This document shows, piece after piece, positions 49,822 through 60,559 of a stretch of DNA of 64,000 bases (the stretch's first letter is position 1; every line of letters starts with the position of its first letter). The position numbers and the translations under genes are program-made. The notes under the pieces are model-generated. The model was not told the DNA's origin. It was given only the letters and a program-made list of their open reading frames with translations, and did no database searches. Origin of the DNA: Cliona cf. orientalis (Eukaryota > Porifera > Demospongiae > Clionaida > Clionaidae); the NCBI GenBank assembly GCA_963930775.1, contig OZ005696.1:6200001-6264000 (forward strand), read 5' to 3'.

Positions 49822-52469
49822 ATGGATACAATAAAGTTTTCATACTGTATGTTCCTTGTCCTTCTTTGCTGCCAGTATGGAGTCGGCTATAGGATCTACA
49901 TCCTGCCAGAGCCAGGTACCTTTTGTCTCGGTGTTTTCTCTAGAGATGACTGCATCACTTGGTCAGACTACTCTGCTAATCCTACCTTTGACTACCACTC
50001 TACAACACTGATCTTCACTCCTGGAAATTATAGTTTACCAGGATATCTCAGTAGATTTTCTGTAGCTAATATTGAAACTTTCATAATGATTGAGGACAAA
50101 GCTCAACTGAAGGGTCGAGAACCAGAGTGGCCTAACCCCAAATTGAATGTGGGAAATTGTCTAAAAAGCTCAAAAATGGACTAAAAACCATACACCCTAC
50201 TCTACCAAATCACTCAAATTTTCAAAAATGTGAATTTTCTGTTGCTCCTGAAATGCATTTTAAACATGTTTTCAAGATTAGGGGGGCTAACTCAACATTT
50301 GTGGGTTAGGCCACTCTGGTTCTGAGCCCTTCAACTAGAATTCCTACTATCGCTCTAATATTGGATATGTTGGAATACATAACTTAACTCACAATATTCA
50401 GGAGACTTTGGAACTTATATTAAGTTTCATAATTGCAGCAGAGCAATCCATAGCCAAGCCAGTGCACGTGTGATCATAGTGACTAATAGTGATTTCTTTG
50501 ATATTACAGCAACTGGGAGAGGAGGTGTGATATACAGTAGCAATTCTGTTACCCTAACTAACTGTACCATCATGAATAGCACTGCTATAGGTGGAGCAGT
50601 CTACAGTGAAGGATCAATAAGTGTATTCAATTCTCATCTTATTAACAGCAGTGGAGGATCATTATACAGTTTACAGTCTGTAACAATCGCCAATTGCAGT
50701 ATAATCAACAGCTCTGTGACTGGATATTATGGTGGTGCTATTTATGGAAGAGAAGTAACCATCAGTGATAGCATTCTAATGGATACTGTAGTCGTGGTCA
50801 ATAGCAGATTCAAAGATTGCAGTGTGAATACAGGAAATGGTGGAGCGATTTATAGTGGAAGAGATATAACAGTCGTCAACAGTACCATAAGTGATTGCTC
50901 TGCACTGAACGGGAAAGGAGGTGCCATCTTCTCTGGGTCAGGTGGCACTACTGTTACACTATCCAACAGCAATTTCAGCAACAATTCTGCCACTAGTGGT
51001 GGAGTCTTTTATGCTAATGGTCCCTACCATTATCACTATGTCATGCAATTTTCTGATAGTATGTTCACGTCTAACAAAGCACTGGGCAGCATCACTGGTG
51101 GTGGAGTAGCCTACATTGGAAATACCACTCTATCAATCACGAATAGTATATTTAGAGACAACATAGCTGGTGCTGATGGCGGAGTATTGGACTTGAGCTT
51201 TTCCAGTGTTAGCGTGCAAGATAGCTTGTTCGTTGAAAATGAAGCTATATGAACAATGGATCTGGAGGTGCATTCTTTGGACGAAATTATACAACCAATT
51301 TCACTATAATAGAGACTGACTTTGCAAACAATTCTGCAGGGAATGGTGGTGTATTCTATGTTCGAAGATTCATTGACAACAGCCATGTTAATATTCGTGA
51401 GAGTACTTTCCTTGAAAATACTGCTGACTACAAGGGAGGTGTTATGGACTCTGGAGGAGTGACTCTTACAATGGACATGGACACAGTCATAGCCAACAAC
51501 ACTGTTGGTAGCTCTGGTAATGTAATCAGTGCATGTGTTAGTCAGATTACTGCTTATGGACTTGAAGCTCGGCTTGATCCAGTCTACCCACTGTACTGCT
51601 CAATCTATGATGAAGGAAACGGCTTCAATCCAACATCACATAGTATTATGACGGATGCTAGTATAACAGTTACTGCTATTGGATCTATAACTGAACATGT
51701 GCAACCAACCGCTCATCACGAGGACATACACACTGGATCATTGGCGACAACAACTGCATCTACTGATATGAGTACCACTATGGCAGCTAGTGATCCATCA
51801 ACGCATACAACTAACTCACCATCTAATACCACATCTCAACCAACCACTATCGAGGACACCACTATGACAATGAAGACAGAATCCAATGCTCAGTTCACGG
51901 ATTCTCCAACAGTGACAATAGGACCACAGCCAAATGTCGACAAGGTGATACCCACTTCAGAGGAAAGTACTAGTACTCCAGCAGCTACATATACAGTAAC
52001 TGTACCTGCAGCTCAAACGACATATAGCCCTACTATTTCCTCAGAATATAGCGGCCATGAAGGTTCAAAAACAGGTGCAACTCAACACTCAGAAAGTACA
52101 ACAGTGGCTGGCAAGATCACCACCCAGCCAGAGACTGATACCCGGAGTCTGCCCAATTTAATAGTAGAAACTGCATCTAGCCCATCCACAACTCCATCCG
52201 GACAAAATGAACTGCAAGCTGAACAAGATAATACCCTACAGAATGCTAGTCAAGATCTACTACAGGTGGCCATAAGCTCCCTTGTAGTACTTGCTATGGT
52301 GTGTATTACAGTCTGTAGCTACAATCATGGTGACTGTTTTCATCATGGCTTGTAAGAGAAACAGAGCACAAATTACCTACAGCCGAGGTCGCTACAAGCT
52401 CCCTCAAGCCGCGGAAGCGCATATAGCGAGACTGCGAAAGCCCAAGAGTACTCTTTTGTGGATATCTAG
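49822..52469 (+). pseudogene. Beta-helix surface protein gene 5, decayed
   Basis: It starts ATGGATACAATAAAG with a signal peptide (SYCMFLVLLCCQYGVG) and YRIYILPEPGTFCLGVFS. The first exon frame is broken by a 222-bp MITE at 50109, and the sequence between about 50340 and 50460 is worn. Good helix frames follow at 50470-51252 and 51249-52355 with one frame change near 51250, a stalk less like the others (TSHSIMTDASITV...), a membrane helix, and another frame change near 52315. The tail still ends in a readable EYSFVDI before TAG at 52469. At least three lesions besides the MITE, so it is a pseudogene. It is the most diverged member of subfamily II here. Confidence 0.85.
50109..50330. mobile_element. 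MITE in pseudogene 5 (AGAACCAGAGTGG ends)
   Basis: A 222-bp element with imperfect inverted ends (GAAGGGTCGAGAACCAGAGTGG/CCACTCTGGTTCTGAGCCCTT). The direct repeat TCAACT lies on both sides (50103-50108, 50331-50336). It interrupts the N-terminal module where paralogs read GAGCACAAATTCGATTCTC. Superfamily not assigned. Confidence 0.75.
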
Positions 52470-52829
52470 TTCCAACGCTATAAAAAATAATTTATTATTA
52501 ATGTATAACTGATGCATAACAGTAATAATAATATTATTATTATAAGCCTAGAACTTGTGTTATAGCTGACAGTGTATAGTTTCTCAATATTGAAATTGTG
52601 GTGTTCAGTAGCTAGTGTTTGTCTATTATTACATGCATCATAATTATGATCGCATGAACTACCATGCAGAGTTTACTATTGTTTAATAGTTGTTCCAATA
52701 GCAACTAGTCTTACTGTAGTGACTCATAGTGACTACAATGCATGCTAGGGCACACATGCATGCACAGCAGCAGTGAGCCTTTCAGAATGAATTAGCTCCC
52801 CACAATAACCAGGATGTACATAATATTAT
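52470..52829 (+). other. Intergenic, no gene seen
   Basis: AT-rich 3' flank of pseudogene 5 with TTATTAT tracts; nothing further recognised. Confidence 0.45.
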
Positions 52830-53155
52830 CAGGGTTTCATCCAGAAAGAAATTTTTGGGGGAGAAGTGGGTGTGGCAGTTTCAATTAAGCATTGATATGG
52901 ATTAATGATTGTGTTTTCTGATGTCACTGTGGTATTGCATAGTTTTATCTAGTGCTCTTAAATAATTGAGTCATGAAGTAGGAGACTATACTTGCAATGC
53001 GACTCAAAATATTCACGCTCCCCTTCCCCCACCATGCACCTCTCTCTCCTTTTAATTCCTCTTTTCTTCTTCTTTTTTGGGGGGAAGCTGGGTGTTTTGA
53101 GGGGGAAGCTCCCCCCCCCCCCCCCCCCCCCCCCCCCCCACTGGATGAAACCCTG
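52830..53155. mobile_element. CAGGGTTTCATCCAG-ended MITE with C tract
   Basis: A 326-bp element with 15-bp inverted ends CAGGGTTTCATCCAG. Near the right end is a run of about 28 C (53111-53139), the same layout as the G tract near 28661. No clean target duplication (ATTAT/ATTAG). hAT-like by its CAGGG ends, tentative. Confidence 0.75.
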
Positions 53156-53771
53156 ATTAGCTATCCATTACTGGGTGATCCATGACCAGTAGCCAGGGTT
53201 CAAATAAAATCAATTTGTGGGTCTGCATTTCTTTATTAGTGATGCATGTGTGTGCCACATGTTCAACTGCAGACTATTAGCTATAGCTCTGCATTCCCAT
53301 GCATGGATGCAGGAATACACCCGCCGGATTGATGCAGCCCAATAGTAAACAATAGACCTGACAGTGTCTGGTACTATTCAACACTGACCAAGAGCTTAAT
53401 TTTATGCAGTTTCCTCCTACTTAATCATTCAGACTCCATCTTCATGATACAATTTACTTGCATTAATGATGACAACAATCCTGACATGTACATATCTCGA
53501 GATGGTGGTGTGTCCTGGGCTCAAACTCTAACTGGTAGCTATGGTGTCACAGTGGTGGACCATGGTGGACTGCTGGTAGCTGCTGATGACTACCACCAAG
53601 AGCCTTCGTGTGTGCTAAAGTATTCGTGTGATGAGGGACTTAGCTACTTGGAGAAAGTTTACATACACTACGACTGATATGACAATATATGGAGTAATCA
53701 CTGAACCTGATGAGGAGATTACCACAGTCGGATAAACAAGCTAGTGTATAATAGGGACTCTCAAGATAATG

Positions 53772-53795
53772 GGGGGGGGGGGGGGGGGGGGGGGG
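53772..53795. repeat. G homopolymer in gene C
   Basis: About 24 consecutive G, where gene B has a mixed GGTGGGGAGGGGGGGGGAGG at 37105-37125. Another G expansion follows at 53992-54002. Confidence 0.85.
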
Positions 53796-54934
53796 TCAAC
53801 GTTTCATAAAATCAAGGGGTAGCAGTGGCAAGTGATCAGATATACAGCTGATCATGTGAAATTTTGGGATTGTAGAATTTGTAGTTGTTGATCTTCACCA
53901 GAAACCAGTGGTTCATTACTTCATAGCTAATAGCTATAGCACCCATGCAATTATATGCATGACTTGAAATTCATCAAGGCTATTTCTGGGAGGGGGGGGG
54001 GGGTGGTGGGAAGACGTGCACTGCCAGTGACTTCTACCAGTGGCAGCCATGGGATGCAGGGACTGAGAGTGACTGCATCCTAGGACTAGCTAGATGTCAC
54101 ACTGGAACGCAGACTGCCTCAGAGGTGCTGTCTTATTGGAGTCAATTATGACTGCCCTATCTCTGTCTCATACTGTGATTGCAGCGTTGATGACTATGAA
54201 TGGTATGTTTTAGTATCTTTCCTTTCAAATTTTGGCATTTCTACTTTCCTTGTGAAATATGAAAATGCTGCATGCATATCAGGTGATTAATACCATGATC
54301 CCCAGCTTTTTAAAAAGGTTATTTATATTAGCTAGCAGTGCCTGAAATCTTGCTAGGTTCATCCTAGGAAGCATTTAGACAAGGGAAAGCATGCACATTC
54401 TAAGCACGTAGTGATTAATTATTAATAACCACATCAGTCACTGATCCAGCATACATGTATCTGTACAATATCCCTCCCCCTCCCCCTCCCTCTCTCTCTC
54501 TCTCTTCTCCCTCCCTCCCTCCCTCCCTCCTAGTGACTATGGTTTCAAGCCAGCTGATGGTTTCAATGGACCCTGTGTGAGAAATGAAGCTGTTCCTCTT
54601 GATGATCCCTGTGCTGATGGCCAGGTGAAGACAGTCATGAAGTCACGAGGCTACAGGAAGGAGGCTGGAGATGTCTGCATCAAAGGTGCTGCAGGTCTAG
54701 ACTTTGAACCTTATGAGTTCACCTGCTGTGTAACTATTAATGATGACAGCAAGATGAAAGCTATGGTGGTTGGTATTGGTGCTGCTTTGGGTGGAGCTCT
54801 ACTCCTAGTACTGATTATAATGATAGCCTGTTTAGCTTGGTGAGTGCCACTAGTTAGTACGCATCTATACATGAGAAGAGGGAGAATGAGAGAGAGGGAG
54901 AGAGAGAGGATCGGAACGAAAAAAAAGACATGAT

Positions 54935-55016
54935 CGTAGTCAGCAGGATTCGAACCTGCGCGGGCAGAGCCCAATGGATTTCTAGTCCATCGCCTTAACC
55001 ACTCGGCCATGACTAC
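54935..55016 (-). tRNA. tRNA-Ser (anticodon AGA), copy 2
   Basis: 82 nt, same sequence as copy 1 through the body, but with G at position 1 so that the acceptor stem GTAGTCA/TGACTAC pairs fully. T-run terminator on the minus strand follows. It lies in the intron between the membrane and tail exons of pseudogene C, antisense. Confidence 0.96.
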
Positions 55017-55415
55017 CACCTGCTTATGTTAGTACAGAAATAAGGCTCCCACTGTGGAGGCCATATTCACCAACCTAATTCATAATAATGGAAGTATTAG
55101 TAGCAGTGTCCCTGTATTAAGGTTGTAAATTGAGCAGATAACAGTACAATGGTGGGATTGATTATTGTTTCAAATTGATGATTGTTTATGACTGTAGCAA
55201 ATGTCGAAAGCATGGATCAAGGTCACCTGGTTCTCATGTGAGATTCAGTGCTGTGTCTGGTGCTCAAGGCAGCTATGCTGGGGAGGAATCTCACAAGCTA
55301 CTCAACACATGTAGGCAGCAATGAGCTATTATGCATATGATATAATCATAGTAATCATTAATTTTTAGATGCTGATGATGATGACGATGATGATGCTCCT
55401 TTACCCATCAGCTCA

Positions 55416-55907
55416 CCCACTATGAAACAAAACTATCATTAATTTTTTTTATTCCTGTTCTCTTAGCTACCTGATCTTGCATAATAGTTGTACTTTTTAT
55501 GCTCTCTTTGCTTTATTTTCTGTAGTTATATTATTTACTGTCTTATAATAGCTGTTAGAATATGAAAGACATTATGCAACTAATCGGCTACCTGGTCGGC
55601 ATTGCATGTCCAAAATATAACAAGGACACATTCAAACTCTGTATAAGATTATAATTTCGACAGCTACATTGTAGTCTGAAGCAATAATTTCAACAAAACC
55701 AAATCATTCAGCAGGCCAGATAGGCATCAAATTCATAAGCAGCCCCTAGATTATAAGCAATGGCAAGGAAACTACTGATTCCACTTCTATCGGACCGGTG
55801 ATTATACAAGCATTTGTACAGCATCGGAGTTGACCTTGAAGCAGCTTCTACACCATTGTAGCTATGATAATTAAATTTATTATAGGCTTAGCTGTGCCAC
55901 ATGTATA
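55416..55907 (+). other. Intergenic, gene 6 upstream region
   Basis: Corresponds to 38870-39330 of the first copy. No coding potential. Contains one promoter unit (TATAATTTCGACAGCTACAT at about 55650) where copy 1 has two. Confidence 0.6.
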
Positions 55908-55961
55908 CTAGAAATACTAGTTGTGGCCCAGCTGTAGCTGGGCCACAACTAGTATTTCTAG
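55908..55961. repeat. Perfect 26-bp inverted repeat in gene 6 promoter
   Basis: Arms CTAGAAATACTAGTTGTGG...CCCAGCT and complement with a 2-bp spacer (GT). The gene 3 promoter copies have only one arm (GCTACAACTAGTGTTTCTAG), so the palindrome arose in copy 2. About 200 bp before the ATG. Confidence 0.88.
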
Positions 55962-56100
55962 TAAGATGCAACCAACAAAGAAGACATGTGGAACAACAGT
56001 AAGCAAGCTCTTTTTAATATGTGTAGCCATCTTTTCTGTATGGTGATGGAGATCTAGCTCGAGCCTGCAAATTTTTCAAAATTTCGCGGGCTATAAATTT

Positions 56101-56112
56101 TGCGCATGCGCA
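56101..56112. promoter_or_regulatory. TGCGCATGCGCA palindrome in gene 6 promoter
   Basis: Same position relative to the ATG (48 bp) as in gene 3, preceded by TTTCGCGGGCTATAAATTT. Confidence 0.68.
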
Positions 56113-56160
56113 GATTTCTCCGAGTAATCACGCGTGAATGACAGGGTGAAAGTGGACGCC

Positions 56161-59100
56161 ATGCTGACCTTACATTTTACACTCTTCGCTGTTCTCCTTT
56201 GCTGCCAGTATGGAGTCGGCTACAGGGTCTACATCCTGCCAGAACCAGGTGCCTTTTGTTTCGGTGTCTTCTCTGGAGATGACTGTATCACTTGGACAGA
56301 GTACTCTGCCCATCCCAAACTTGCTGACCACTCTACGACACTGATCTTCACTCCTGGAGTATACTCTTACGGAACATTATCGGTGGCTAACATCAAGCGT
56401 TTCACAATGATCGGAGATGGAGCACAAATTCGATTCTCGCTGATATTTTCTAACATTGGAGAGGTTCGTATGCACAATGTGACAATAACTAATAACCCTA
56501 CAATCAATGTTCGAAATGTACCATCATTTGTGATGGAAAATTGTAAAATCTCTCAGGCACCTCGTTCATATTACGAATATTATTATGGAGCTGAGCATAA
56601 TGTATATATTTCCGGGTCCAATCTGAGCAGAATCATCAATAGTGCCTTCACTAGGGTCATGATCGATGTGTATGCATCCTCCACTTTTGTTGTGGAAAAC
56701 AGTATCTTTATGAATTCGAGTCAACATACAACCATTAAAGGAGACGCCTACAGCAGTGTAACCATCTACAGCTGTAGGTTTTTCAATATTTATGCTGCCT
56801 CTTACGGTGTTATATACACTCAAGGTCCACTTGAAATTGTTGATTGTCTCTTTGATGGTAACAGTGTTGATGATAGTGGTGCAGTAGTCCATAGCATGGA
56901 AGATGTGACTATCAGGGACAGTAGGTTCATTAGGAATGGTGCCACCTATTTGAGCTATTATTACGGACACTATTACCCCAGATACACTAGGGGTGGGAAG
57001 GCAATCAGAGGACAAAGGAGTATCAACATCTACAACTGTACTTTTAGTTTGTTTACCCAGACAAGTTCCGTCATCTATGCATACCATCAGTACTATAATA
57101 ATTATGATCAAGAGGGACTGTATCATGTATATATTACCGACAGCAAGTTCTATCATAGTAGTCAAAGCATTTATAGCAACAGTAATGTGACAATAGTGGA
57201 TAGCAATTTCTCTAACATCACTAGCAGCAATCGTCTAGGAGGTGGTGTTGTGTATAGTACCAAGTCTGTTGCTATAACCAATTGTACGTTCACCAATAGC
57301 ACTGCTATATATGGAGATGGGGGAGTCATCTATAGCCAACAATGGATAAGTATAGCTGATTCCATTCTTGTCAATAGTTTGGCAGAGTTAGGAAGTGGAG
57401 GTGCTGTTTATGCAGTTCAGGACTGCACTGCTGTCAACAGCGAGTTCAAAAGCTGTATAGCAAGCAATGGAAATGGAGGTGGTATATATAGTGGAAACAA
57501 CGTAAAGGTCATTAACTGTACTATGAATGAATGTTCAGCTCCAAATGGAAATGGAGGTGGTATATATGGTGGAAATGACGTAAAGGTCATTTACTGTACT
57601 ATGAGTGAATGTTCAGCTCCAAATGGGACTGGAGGTGCTATATACTCTGCTGCAAAGCTTACGGACTTGAATACTACATTTGAATCAAACATTGTTTTAT
57701 CAAAGAGTACCTTTAGCCACAATACAGCAGAATGTGGTGGAGTCCTATACACTAGTGGCCACTATGACCATAATATGGAATTTACCGATAGTACCTTTTT
57801 CTTCAATGAAGCATCTGGTACTAATACAACTGGTGGTGGAGTAGGCTGTGTTGAAAATACTACTTTATCAATAAAAAACTGTATATTCAACAAAAATTTA
57901 GTAGAAACTGTTGGTGGAGTACTAGATTTGAGCTTTTCCGGAGTAACCATAGAACATAGCAAGTTTTCTCAAAACCGCGCTGATGAAAATGGAGGAGTAT
58001 TTTATGGACAAAAGTATTCCACAAATTTCACAATAGCACACACAATCATGGATCATAACTCAGCAGAAAATGGAGGTGTGTTCTACGTTCGAAGGTCCAA
58101 CAGCAACATTAACATAACTGATAGCAAACTTATTAGTAACAGTGCAGGCAACCAAGGAGGTGTTATGGACATCAGAGGAGTGACTCTTACAATGGACATG
58201 GACACAGTCATAACCGAAAACACTGCTGGTAGCTCTGGTAATGTAATCAGTGCATGTGTTAGTCAGATTACTGCTTATGGACTTGAAGCTCGGCTTGATC
58301 CAGTCTACCCACTCTACTGCTCAATCTACAGTGAAGGAAACAGCTCCATACCTCAACCAATGTCTCAGACCATTTCAACTGAAGAGAGCACAACTATGTT
58401 CACAACTGAACAGACTCTGATAGGAACAACCGGTCATGAAGGTGACACTGAATCGGTCACAATGACTGTATCTGAAAGAGGTACTACAAATGAAGAAATG
58501 GCAACTACGACTACTTTTTCACCTACGTCAACCTCTGCCGCTACTTTCACAAGTGATAGCCCTAAAGCTTCATACACCAACAGCCCCCATGAGGCTACAA
58601 CTAGCCCACCATCTGATACCACATCTCAACTGCCCTCTGACAATGATGCTACTACAACTGAATCTAACACTCAGATTCCAACAGTGATCGCTAGCACTGA
58701 ATCACAGTCACATACAGATGAGGTAATTTTAATGACTACTTCAGTGGATATTACCACACCAGCTAGGGTGAATCTGGAAACCAGCAGTTCTCCTATTAGA
58801 TCTACTTCACTCGATAACCATGAAGGCTCAACAACAGCATTAGGTACTACTACAGCTACTGCTACAACCATGCTATTATCTGAGACTAACAATCCAACTC
58901 ACTTTTCACGATCAATGGATTCAAGTGTTACAACCGATCCTGATAGATTTGCTGTGCAACAAGTTGAACAGAACAAGTACGATGATGTATGGAAGAGTAG
59001 CCAGCACAATCTGTTGCAGGTGTCCATAACTTCTCTAATGGTTCTCTGCATAGTTTGCACCGCTGTCTGTGTTATGATGATCACTCTTTTCTTCATTGCT

Positions 59101-59220
59101 TGTAAGAGAAGAAGAGGTCCCAGGCTGGTTACTCGAGCTCGCTACAAAAAGTTATCTCCAGTCGATAAAGATCTAGAAGAGACTCAACATGAGAATGTGT
59201 ACTCGTTTAGCGAGATTTAA
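56161..59220 (+). CDS. Beta-helix surface protein gene 6 (intact)
   Basis: A single-exon gene of 1,019 residues. The ATG at 56161 precedes a signal peptide identical to gene 3 (MLTLHFTLFAVLLCCQYGVG); the frame is open a few codons upstream but without ATG. N-terminal module YRVYILPEPGAFCFGVFSGD, beta-helix rungs to about residue 690, closing module ARLDPVYPLYCSIY, Thr/Ser-rich stalk (about 720-935), membrane helix (LMVLCIVCTAVCVMMITLFF) and a 38-residue tail with basic RRRGPRLVTRARYKK and terminal ENVYSFSEI. Two or three extra rungs around 57400-57640 are near-copies of each other (NGNGGGIYSGNNVKVINC / NGNGGGIYGGNDVKVIYC). It is the only undamaged subfamily II gene in the window and probably the functional representative. 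Predicted adhesion or recognition receptor; inference. Confidence 0.93.
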   Translation: MLTLHFTLFAVLLCCQYGVGYRVYILPEPGAFCFGVFSGDDCITWTEYSAHPKLADHSTTLIFTPGVYSYGTLSVANIKRFTMIGDGAQIRFSLIFSNIGEVRMHNVTITNNPTINVRNVPSFVMENCKISQAPRSYYEYYYGAEHNVYISGSNLSRIINSAFTRVMIDVYASSTFVVENSIFMNSSQHTTIKGDAYSSVTIYSCRFFNIYAASYGVIYTQGPLEIVDCLFDGNSVDDSGAVVHSMEDVTIRDSRFIRNGATYLSYYYGHYYPRYTRGGKAIRGQRSINIYNCTFSLFTQTSSVIYAYHQYYNNYDQEGLYHVYITDSKFYHSSQSIYSNSNVTIVDSNFSNITSSNRLGGGVVYSTKSVAITNCTFTNSTAIYGDGGVIYSQQWISIADSILVNSLAELGSGGAVYAVQDCTAVNSEFKSCIASNGNGGGIYSGNNVKVINCTMNECSAPNGNGGGIYGGNDVKVIYCTMSECSAPNGTGGAIYSAAKLTDLNTTFESNIVLSKSTFSHNTAECGGVLYTSGHYDHNMEFTDSTFFFNEASGTNTTGGGVGCVENTTLSIKNCIFNKNLVETVGGVLDLSFSGVTIEHSKFSQNRADENGGVFYGQKYSTNFTIAHTIMDHNSAENGGVFYVRRSNSNINITDSKLISNSAGNQGGVMDIRGVTLTMDMDTVITENTAGSSGNVISACVSQITAYGLEARLDPVYPLYCSIYSEGNSSIPQPMSQTISTEESTTMFTTEQTLIGTTGHEGDTESVTMTVSERGTTNEEMATTTTFSPTSTSAATFTSDSPKASYTNSPHEATTSPPSDTTSQLPSDNDATTTESNTQIPTVIASTESQSHTDEVILMTTSVDITTPARVNLETSSSPIRSTSLDNHEGSTTALGTTTATATTMLLSETNNPTHFSRSMDSSVTTDPDRFAVQQVEQNKYDDVWKSSQHNLLQVSITSLMVLCIVCTAVCVMMITLFFIACKRRRGPRLVTRARYKKLSPVDKDLEETQHENVYSFSEI

Positions 59221-59396
59221 TAAGCTAAGAATGATCATGAAGACACATCCATAGTGGTACTATAATAATACTTTACATAGCTAATTATAGGTTAGCTGTT
59301 CCACAATGATGACTCTGATTGTTTTGAATATTCAATTAGTGTAATTAAAAATTTGACAATATCTCACTGATTTTAAACAAGGGATGTGTAAGAAGA

Positions 59397-59649
59397 TGGA
59401 TATAATATTACTAGATTTACAATGAAGCTAGGCCTCATGTAATTGTATGGTCCAATTGCTGCCAATATAGGGTCTCTGAATGGTGGCATAAAAATGGATG
59501 TCTGTCAGCTTTATCAATTCAGGGGGGATGGTTTAAGTCATAGAAGAACTGAACAGCGCAGCCAGCAGGCTCTCTTGCAAATAGCAATAGTTGCCATACT
59601 TGGTGCAGTTTGTGCCATCATGATCGTTCTTTTCTTTATTGGTTGTTGA
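59397..59649 (+). pseudogene. Relic of a subfamily II beta-helix gene, copy 2
   Basis: Duplicate of 44917-45277: start AAGAAGATGGATATAAT, worn TGCTGCCAATATAGGG, GGTGGCATAAAAATGGATG, then the membrane segment QQALLQIAIVAILGAVCAIM ending at TGA 59649, where the decayed gypsy element begins. Confidence 0.68.
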
Positions 59650-60559
59650 AATTGTAGTAACTTGAACAGTGCACTGTGTATGTATGTATGTTTTTGAGTT
59701 GATGTAATGTTATTGTGGTTTATTGTTATTTCCTGTATCTAAGGATGTGTTACTTATGATGTAGTTTTTGTCAGAGTATAAAGCATGCATGCATAAACCA
59801 TATTATCAGTTGCCAAGCAAAATTTAATAATACACTTGAGAGAGCAGCAGCGATCTGCGTGCACGGTCACCACATATTGGCGACGAGATAAAACTCGTGG
59901 AGATGGCAACTCACGGCTCGCTATCGGCTTTTGATCCCAGCAAAGAGGACTGGACTAGTTACACTGATCGAATGAAGCACTACTTTATTGCAAACGATGT
60001 TACTGACGGCGATAAGAAGCGATCTATTCTGTTGTCAGCGTGTGGAGCGTCGACGTTTAATTGATTCAGAACCTCGTGGAGAAAGACAAAGTGAACACTA
60101 CTTCGTTCGAAGACGTCGCAAAATTGAAGACCCACTATGACCCCGAGCCGTCCGTGATCATGCAGAGATACAAATTTAACACGCGTACAAGGGCTGAGGG
60201 AGAATCAGTCGCAAACTACGTCGCTGCGTTAAGAGAGCTAGCACAGCACTGTGACTACAATGACACGCTATCAGACATGCTGAGGGATAGGCTCGTGTGT
60301 GGTGTGAAACATAAGGCAGTGGCGGATCCAGGATTTCTAGAAGGGGGGTTCTGATATCCAGTTGCGCGCGAAGCGCGCGCGAATTTTTAGAAGCCACGCC
60401 CACTTTCGGGAAAACCACGCCCACTTTCGATCGTTTTTGAAACAAACTATCAGCTCTACCAGTCCAATCGATCTGTTTTCGAACGAATTTCTTCTAAAGC
60501 ATTCTAAGGTGAGCCATAGCAGCAGTTTTCTTAGTTCTGTAGCCAGAAAGGGGGGTTCC

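Larger units (their letters stand above)
53465..55415 (+). pseudogene. VPS10/sortilin-like gene C, 3' fragment
   Basis: Only the equivalents of gene B exons 10-14 remain. 53465-53735 holds the Asp-box rung ISRDGGVSW and HGGLLVAADD but has a frame change near 53640 (SYLEKV) and a lost donor (CAGTCGGATAAAC). About 54013-54202 is exon 11 without its 5' half and acceptor, with a 4-bp CTAG duplication near 54092. 54534-54840 is the intact 10CC/membrane exon, with two or three extra codons (INDDS). 55197-55309 is the tail exon, and about 55370-55415 the acidic end without its stop. No 5' exons precede it within 4 kb, where gene 5 lies instead. A non-functional product of the segmental duplication. 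Confidence 0.85.
54534..59090 (+). repeat. Segmental duplication, copy 2
   Basis: Same order and strand as 38029-42780: sortilin membrane exon, antisense tRNA-Ser, tail exon, promoter unit with TGCGCATGCGCA, beta-helix gene (gene 6). Distance between the two copies is about 16.3 kb. Confidence 0.88.
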
